From Kalaharituber pfeilii (taxonomy: Eukaryota; Ascomycota; Pezizomycetes; Pezizales; Pezizaceae), in contig WHUZ01000012.1 of the NCBI GenBank assembly GCA_015179045.1, positions 496,001 to 560,000 of the forward strand: 64,000 nucleotides of DNA, written 5' to 3'. Each line of letters begins with the position of its first letter. Positions within the stretch are counted from its first letter, which is position 1. Below, piece after piece: positions 57,833 through 64,000 of the stretch. The position numbers and the translations under genes were made by a program. Below the pieces are notes generated by a model. The model had not been told where the DNA came from. It did no database searches and saw nothing but the letters and a program-made list of their open reading frames with translations.

Positions 57833-58727
57833 TCACAATTGAATTTCCAACTTCAGACGCTCCAGAACTCGAAAGCAAAAGAACAAGAAAACAAAAATAA
57901 CTACATTACAAGTAACAATAAAATGAAGAATACTAAATAAAATAAGTTTTTTACCAGGAGTATCAATTCTCATTTCTTTGTCCATAGAATTCGTAGTCCT
58001 ACGAGTCGAATCGTGTAAATCGTGGCAAATACTTTTACACCATATATAAATATTCTGATAAAATTCATGGAAGTTTTCCACCTCTAAAGTTTCTACAGGC
58101 AGAGAAATCGTATCTTTGTTCCAAGAATCTTTCGCTTCCTCCGTCTTCTACAAAATTTGAAAATATATACAATGGTCCAGAGACATTGTATTCATATTTC
58201 GTCGTAGCGCTGAAGATTGAATGCCCATAGTCTATATCGGTACTAGCCCGCTAATAATATCAATCTCCAAAAGAGTCTTAGTCAGCGTCTAGAGAGTCTA
58301 TACAAATATTGCACTTACCATAGTCTCGTAACCAGACTACACTTATACTCTCTGATGGGCGAGCGAAACTCGTTCAAAGTCTAGTCTCATGCCAAGTCCC
58401 TGAGCTACTTATGATACGTCGTCAAAGTCTAAGCTGCCGTAGTCCTGCCTATCATTATTGGCTTTAAAGACTTGCACTTTTTAGATAAGTAAATGGCAGC
58501 ATCTTGATTTCGGTGTGTGGCTTTTCACCAACCTTAAATTCGAACGTGTTTCTCCGGCCCGCGAATTCAGTAGTGTAACATTGGAACCAGAATTTTGTAT
58601 TACTGGAGAGAAGGGGAAAATTCTGAAATTGACGCAATGTTTGATTCATGTCAATCAAAAAATTACTCCCCTCCATTCTATGAAGGTTTATGAAAGTGTG
58701 CTGAAGGCGAGTATATGTGATTCGCAC
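57833..58727 (-). CDS. Putative spliced gene, unrecognised
   Basis: I do not recognise this protein. A minus ORF at 58727-58464 (LHRMEGSNFLIDMNQTLRQF, YTTEFAGRRNTFEFKVGE) is coding-like. A second exon begins after an acceptor near 58148 and reads KTEEAKDSWNKD, FHEFYQNIYIWCKSICHDL. It ends at a donor near 57954, and a short last exon gives VLERLKLEIQL and a stop at 57833. Splice phases agree for the last two exons. The link to the first ORF across about 300 bp is unproven. No signal peptide or known domain was seen. Confidence 0.35.
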
Positions 58728-58959
58728 AATTTCTTCTTACAAGGTGTGCCAAGAGAACCAAGAAGCTTGGTGCTCACCGCTTTGGGCAGTCAACAAAAGA
58801 TCGCTAGATTGGGTAATAGATGCTATCACGTTTGCATGTCCAATATCGTGGGGATAGCATAGTCTCTTTGGGGGCGGTGTTAGGGTGGTATCATATGCTA
58901 CGTAGCTGTGCTGCACCCAGCTTTGCTCCACCCATTGAGATCTTGGCAGAGGCCATGAG

Positions 58960-59040
58960 CGGCTTATCTAAGACTAGAAGCCAACCGGACTAGACTAGAA
59001 GTAGTCTGGTGCAACCAGACTAGACTAGAAGGAATGTACT
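58960..59040. repeat. Cluster of GACTAGACTAGAAG repeats
   Basis: Imperfect direct and inverted copies of AGACTAGAAG/TAGTCTGGT lie together here: about 58970, 58990, 59001 and 59013-59030. The TAGTCTGGT motif recurs elsewhere in the window. Confidence 0.55.
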
Positions 59041-59490
59041 CATATCCGTAAGAGGTAAGATGTATTCAACGTACGGAGTACAACTTTTGCATGAGGTTGC
59101 AATCAGGTCGATTACTAATCAAGCAACCAGTAGTCGCCTAAAACCTCGCTAATTGCTTCGTCCCCAGCACCCAGCACACGCAAATCCAGCCCGCTGTCCG
59201 TCCCTCCGCCCTTCCAAAACCGCTTGGGACGTTTCAGATCCGCTTCTCCACTTCCGAGAAGGATCGCGTCAAAGTGCAGGCTTTGGCACCTGAGCTAAAA
59301 ATCTAAAGTAGCGCTTTATCCTGAGCCACCTTAGTTCAGGATACCCACGTTGTTGATACCAAGAGTTTAGCATTCAGTTTCGCGACAAGTGTTCTACGAC
59401 CCGAAGACCCCACCCAAAGTCGCATATAGACATTCTCGTAATACTGCGGGAATTAGCACAGCTCATCACTCCAAATGAAGCCTGGTGAGT
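59041..59490. other. Upstream region of PP4R2 gene
   Basis: No other gene is supported. The short frame MKP followed by GTGAGT at 59476-59489 could be an upstream exon start. Confidence 0.4.
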
Positions 59491-60717
59491 ATGGCCACTG
59501 TTAAGATCAGAAACATCATTCAACGAGTCGTGAAGGCACTGACCAGATCGGGTACCTCAGAAGATACCCTGATAGAAGGTATAATAAAAGATGGAAAAAT
59601 TGATCTGTAAGTTTGGATGTAATTGATTCCAGAGAGCCTGGAACTGAGAAAGATACACAGAGACTCATGGCCTCTAATCCGCAAAACGTTTTTGGAGCGC
59701 ATTGACCATGTCAGTTACCCGAGATCTGGATGTACCTAGTAAATTCTCAAGGGCTAACTCGTGGGCTACTAGATTGCCAACCATTCGTTTCCCATTAACC
59801 CTGTACCTACGGCATCGAACAATGCAGAAAAGCAGGCACGAGAGCAAGAGAAGAAGGGGACGGTAGTAGAACCGAGCACCACCGATGACTCCGCAATGGA
59901 TATTACCGACTCCACAGAGCCGACACCTGTTCCATCAGTACCTACTGAGTCACCCGCAGGATCGCTAGCGCCAGGAATTCTTGATACAATAGCTTCTATC
60001 AAAGAAACGCTATCCACAACCTTCTCTTCCGCTCCCCCGTACACTGTTCAGAGACTCGCAGAGTTGATACAAAAGCCAAACGAGCATTACCGCAGCTTGC
60101 CTAAATTCTTAAGGGCAGTCCAGCGGGTTATATCTGTGTCATCAGCAACTGACCAGTTTCCATTGCCCTCATCTACGGAATTACCAGTTACAGGAATGCT
60201 GAATGTGCTTGGTAGTGACGAGTCACTAGGTGGTGCTTTGTTGACACCAATCAGCTGGCTGAGACATGATTCATTATCTACAGACGGTGAATATGAAACC
60301 AGGATGAATGGAGTGACCCAAGGAGAATTGTTACGGCAGGAGCAGGAGCAGGGCTCTCAAACTGCCACAGCGTCCAATGGCGACACTAATGAGGAAAGGC
60401 TGCAAGTCCACGCCCAAGGCCCTCCTACTTTGGGCCCAGAAGATTTGGGACCGCAACCTCCAGGTGTCGCATTTCCCGACTTGCGCGAGCTACCCTCAAA
60501 CTCTGCGCCCGGAACTCAAGGAAAACGGGATGAGATGATAGACGTTACTATGACTGATGACGCTTCCCCGAAAACCCCACAACTGCCTAGCGAGAATGAT
60601 GACATGATGGACGTTGATAACGACAAAGTTACCGAAGGGAAGGAACCATCTTCTACTGAGGTGGTGCAGGAACCCCATTCTGCGGAGGAAACGACAGCCG
60701 GAAATACTAGTGCTTAA
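59491..60717 (+). CDS. Protein phosphatase 4 regulatory subunit 2 (PP4R2/Psy4-like)
   Basis: Three exons (59491-59606, 59637-59709, 59773-60717) join in frame. The N-terminal PP4R2 region contains IIQRVVKALTRSGTSEDTLI, KIHRDSWPLIRKTFLERI and PPYTVQRLAELIQKPNEHYR, SLPKFLRAVQRVISVSS, which match the family. The C-terminal half is acidic and low complexity (Pro, Glu, Asp, Thr), also usual. PP4R2 directs PP4 catalytic subunit to gamma-H2A and Rad53-type substrates after DNA damage. The start ATG at 59491 lies next to a GTGAG, so an upstream exon is possible. Frame is intact. Confidence 0.82.
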
Positions 60718-61724
60718 TCAATATTGGGATACACGACGAATAATTTCTGTAATTTCTGGAATATACTGTTACCCTCTTTAATAGTCCACATGACTACAAC
60801 CTTTCAGTAACCGCATCTTACTGCATTTATGTGGAAAATGTATCTTGCTTACCGTATAAAATCCTTTTTAAGTGAATAGGCATCTGGTATGTATCCAAAT
60901 GAGGCATCAGTAACAAGTGCCGTCACGTGATCTAAACAGTTCTGAGCTTGCCTCACGCGACCATATCTGTCAATCGCTTGACTTCACATTATCTCCAGCA
61001 GCTATTTATACATTGCCCGGTCGGCTTCTCTGGCAAATGTAAGTCTACATGAAATCTCTGTAGTTCTGTATTACCTACAGTCTGATCAGCCAGTTGTTCC
61101 AGGCAGTAAGTCTCATTCCGTTCCAAGGGTGCCAGTATGATCCTAATTTGTCCAAATCTCGTATCGATAAACTCGGACTGCTCCTTCATATGCCATGTCA
61201 CTCAATTCACTTTGCTCCGGGCTGCGACTCCACGACCCCCTCGCGGGTTCCCCCGTTAAGTAATAAATATACACCGAATTATGCAATACTCTATTTTTAT
61301 TTCGCTCGTCAACTTGAAAACGGACAAAATACTTCTAATTTATCAAGTCCGCCCGTCTTCTAATAGCTATTCGCTCTGTCAAAATAATAATAATAATAAT
61401 AAAAATAAAAATAAAAATAATCCAACCAGAAGCCCCTAGCATAGCCTAGTAAAAAGCCAACCGCAAATAGAACACCCTTCAGGAATATTGCATAGTAGTA
61501 CGCCCGGAGTCCTCACGAGTAATCCCTAAGGATGTGAAGCTCCAAGATGCTCTGCAATTTGTCTTCATCTTCATCGACACTGGGATTCCATATGGCTACA
61601 GGCTTCCTAATTACGTAGCCGGTGCCATGCACTCATCTCCAACAGAATTGTAAGTATTGGAAAATACTAATGTTTAGACGGATGATGGACCTACTGGTCA
61701 ACTTTGAGAGTATGTACTTAGTAG
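60718..61724. other. Intergenic with microsatellite
   Basis: No coding sequence supported. An AAT/AAAAT microsatellite occupies about 61382-61420. Confidence 0.45.
61382..61420. repeat. AAT / AAAAT microsatellite
   Basis: Runs of AAT repeats followed by AAAAT repeats, visible by eye. Confidence 0.85.
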
Positions 61725-61803
61725 GGGTATTCAGACTAGAAATATCCGATCGGATACGTATTCACCCATATGCGGACATGACTTTCCCCTAGTCTGAATG
61801 CCC
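61725..61803. repeat. 79-bp fold-back at element left end
   Basis: GGGTATTCAGACTAG at 61725-61739 is inverted with one mismatch at 61789-61803. It surrounds CCGATCGG and ATATCCG motifs. Confidence 0.65.
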
Positions 61804-62204
61804 GGTAAAAATTAACGTACGAGAAATCAGCAGTTTTACCCCGGATATGGGGTCCTCTCTACATGCAAAATTTTGGCGTCATATCCGACAGTTTTTGGGA
61901 CATATCTGGTGCTTGGCGTCATAAACGTGACGATTATGATTTTGCACGTGAGGAACTAAGCGGCATTTCTTGGCTTCTGAGCCTCATCATCTTGGCTTGC
62001 CGGTTTGTGTGATGCAACTGGCAACAAACTCAACCCTCCCCCACCAAGTGTTCCCACGCTTCAAGGATTCGAAGTTTACGCTTAAGTTTGGAGATTGCAA
62101 CTAGTACCATTTCGATGAAAGGTAAGCAGCTCGTCTAAACTGGGAGTTATGGTCTAGAGTGAGTTCACTAATGAGGTTGTGGTGTTTCGGGGGGGGGTTG
62201 TAGG

Positions 62205-62880
62205 ATGGGGAGGCGGGGTGCAAAGCCAAAGGAAGCGACTCCACCAGCATCTCAACAAGAGAAGAGGAATCCAATTCAATGGTCAGGGAACTTGGATGTT
62301 GCCCTAGCTCATATAATGAAGGAGAATTGGGCTAGTTATCAGGGTTCGAAGAATAAGATGGAGGTGTGCCGTAAATGGGCAGCTATTTTACACATCTCCC
62401 AACAGGATACAGGTGGGGAAAAGACCAAAGCTCACATAAGTCATCTGGTATCAAGTTATACGAAGGCTCGAGAATTGTTACAGATGACCGGAAGTGGGTC
62501 TAAAGTCAAGGAGGTGAAGGTTTATGGTAAAAAAATGAAAGTCACCGTAAGCGTGGAAGATCAAGTTCGGCAAATTTGCCCTGTTTACGAAATCCTGGAT
62601 ACCTTTTTGGGAACTCGTGCAACTGTAGTAATGAGTTCAACAATTGGGTTAGGCACAAATGGGTTAATGGGGACGTTGACTTTGGGCGGGAAGAAGGATG
62701 AGGCTGGAGGGGATATAAGCAGTGCTAGTGAGGATTCTACAAACCTACCGAAGAGTACCAACAGTCAGAGTGGTGAATTTACTCAAACCTTGCTTGGAAA
62801 TTTAACTAGTACTCAGGCGGCGGAGTTTGGATATAAGAGCCCTAATATTCCAATTGATCCTCAACTGTCATTTCGGAGTC
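62205..62880 (+). CDS. Myb/SANT-like DNA-binding protein, transposon-associated
   Basis: The ORF starts MGRRGAKPKEATPPASQQEK and has the pattern of a Myb/SANT-like or trihelix domain at residues 25-95: WSGNLDVALAHIMKENW, SKNKMEVCRKWAAIL, THISHL-type helix AHISHLVSSYTKARELLQMT. A Ser/Thr-rich tail follows. Such proteins often accompany transposase genes and bind element ends. The open frame extends to 63086, but after about 62880 it is antisense to an acidic minus-strand ORF and looks non-coding. The real C-terminus is uncertain and may be spliced. Confidence 0.55.
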
Positions 62881-63655
62881 CAAATGGCCGTTGTCAAGCT
62901 CGTCGTCATATTCCTCCTCCAACCATTCATCTTCTTCTCCCACATCCACTTCTGATTCGTCAGAAGACCCATCATCCTCAGATTCAGAACTTGAAGATGA
63001 CGAATCATCGCTACTGGACTCGTAGTGAGCGGCACGAGCTAGCTCGAGCCGAGCTGGAGGGTGAGCTCGAGCCAGCTCGTGAGTAAGTGAGCTCGGCTCG
63101 AGCTGGCTCGAGCTGGCGTGGCATGAGCTCGAGCTAGCTCGAGCCTGGATTGATTATATACATAATATTGACAAACTAAATTAAACTAAGCTAAATATTC
63201 ATCTTTCTCACTACTATCAGCTAAATTGTGCATTTCGAAGTTGTTGGTAGGTCAGAATGAGCTCCAAGTCTCTAATTATTACTATAATAGGTATTTACAG
63301 TTTATGAAACCTTGCACTGGCTAAGCATTTTAGCGAGCTGTCAAGAAAAACACAAGCATGATCTTGGCTCGTTTGAGCTCGAGCTGGCTCGGCTCGTGCC
63401 GCTCACTATACTGGAGTTGCTTGACCAATCAGAAGAGTCGCTTTCAGGGTTCATCTCCTCTTCTGCCAATACTTCCCCAAGCTCCACCATCGTCTCCTCT
63501 AACTCCTCTACCACCTCTTCCCATCCCTGTTCCACACTCTCAACACTATCCCTGATTACCTCCGCAGTGTGATTTAGCTTCTCTTGTTCATTCCTAGCTT
63601 GCTGACCTTTCCAATAACCATTTATCAATTTGCGCTTGTCGCTCACCCGTGGCAT
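62850..63655 (-). pseudogene. Acidic ORF (MPRVSDKRK...) interrupted by a MITE
   Basis: From 63655 a frame reads MPRVSDKRKLINGYWKGQQA then Glu-rich helices (EEVVEELEETMVELGEVLAE) to NPESDSSDWSSNSS, where a MITE begins at 63406. Beyond it, 63022-62850 continues as an Asp/Ser/Glu-rich frame (SEVDVGEEDEWLEEEYDDEL) to a stop. It resembles the acidic N-terminus of truffle- and mushroom-type transposon proteins, but no catalytic domain remains. Removing the MITE with one TA does not exactly restore the frame, so the gene also carries another lesion or was not continuous. Confidence 0.45.
63025..63406. mobile_element. TA-flanked MITE with GAGCTCGAGC satellite
   Basis: GTGAGCGGCACGAGC at 63025-63039 is perfectly inverted at 63392-63406, with TA on each side (63023-24, 63407-08). 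The terminal parts are built of AGCTCGAGC-type repeats, and the centre is AT-rich and non-coding. It is nested in the acidic minus-strand ORF. Confidence 0.7.
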
Positions 63656-64000
63656 ATTGCGTGGCTTTTTGCGTAGGACTTAGGCTCGTGGAACTTCGTG
63701 GCTGACGTTATTTGGAAACTGGCTCACGCACTTGTGGACTTGTGGACTTAGGAATTTCTAAGTTCAGACGGAGGTAGACTAAAGGGTCATGCAACCAGCC
63801 TACTGCAAGCCAAGGCCACTCCCTTCATCTGCACGTGGTGCCTACATGTGACTTCATGAGCATATCTACCAGATATGATTTCCCATATTCAATCGGATAT
63901 GACAGTCCAATATCCGGACATGAGGACCCCATATCCGCCCGTATCCGACCGTATAAGTACGCTTCAAGTAGTCTCCGGACCGGATATGAAAATTCATCGT

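Larger units (their letters stand above)
61725..64000. mobile_element. Degraded DNA-transposon region reaching window edge
   Basis: Many CGGATAT/ATATCCG motifs occur at both ends (61742-61905 and 63865-63990). CGGATATGGGGTCCTC at about 61854 is inverted at about 63924. Between them lie convergent ORFs: a Myb/SANT-like one on plus and an acidic one on minus. The layout resembles PIF/Harbinger- or similar-type elements that pair a Myb-like protein with a nuclease, but no DDE protein is seen. The right end may lie beyond the window. Confidence 0.5.

Noticed and set aside
62880..63086. C-terminal part of the Myb/SANT-like ORF
   Set aside because: It is antisense to an acidic minus-strand ORF and its Pro/His/Leu composition looks like a shadow frame.

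Overview
The window looks like nuclear DNA of a filamentous ascomycete. The genes are split by short spliceosomal introns with GT..AG ends and CTGAC/TACTAAT-like branch sites. The gene set (Dicer-like protein, AA9 LPMO with CBM1, Hsp104, a HeLo/TPR relic, fungal THI20) is typical of Pezizomycotina. Gene density is low (about a dozen recognisable genes in 64 kb) and transposon debris is abundant, so a Pezizomycete-like genome is my guess; the sequence alone does not settle it.

Layout. 0-1 kb: a partial unrecognised minus-strand gene and a tRNA-Gly(GCC). 3.4-8.4 kb: a large, nearly perfect palindrome made of two head-to-head (5' ends outermost) copies of one DNA transposon, each with an intact intron-containing DDE transposase. 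It is flanked by a TA duplication and sits inside a host ORF whose frame would be restored by removing it. 10.7-12.8 kb: a THI20-type thiamine gene. 14.0-14.8 kb: a secreted DUF1349 protein. 15.6-22.0 kb: a broken NLR-like gene (HeLo-like N-terminus, TPR fragments), split by a decayed antisense Copia retroelement that itself contains a tyrosine-recombinase/DIRS fragment.

22.7-37 kb is the housekeeping block: RPAP1, the cyclophilin-RRM protein PPIL4, RNA polymerase III subunit Rpc7/Rpc31, a PSMD5-like proteasome chaperone, COG7, and an AA9 LPMO. 37-41.7 kb is nearly gene-free. 41.7-47.3 kb encodes a Dicer-like RNase III, 49.4-52.2 kb Hsp104, 53.5-57.5 kb an Rdh54/RAD54B translocase and 59.5-60.7 kb a PP4R2 subunit. 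61.7-64 kb is a degraded DNA-transposon region with a Myb/SANT-like ORF, an acidic ORF and a nested MITE.

Functionally most genes are independent core genes (transcription, proteostasis, Golgi traffic, DNA repair, thiamine). The Dicer-like gene supplies the dsRNA-processing step of quelling/RNAi, relevant because a transposon palindrome like the one at 3.4-8.4 kb would be transcribed into long hairpin RNA. Four otherwise convincing genes (DUF1349, Rpc7, PSMD5-like, Rdh54) carry single-base frameshifts, so either the assembly has residual indel errors or several genes are decaying.
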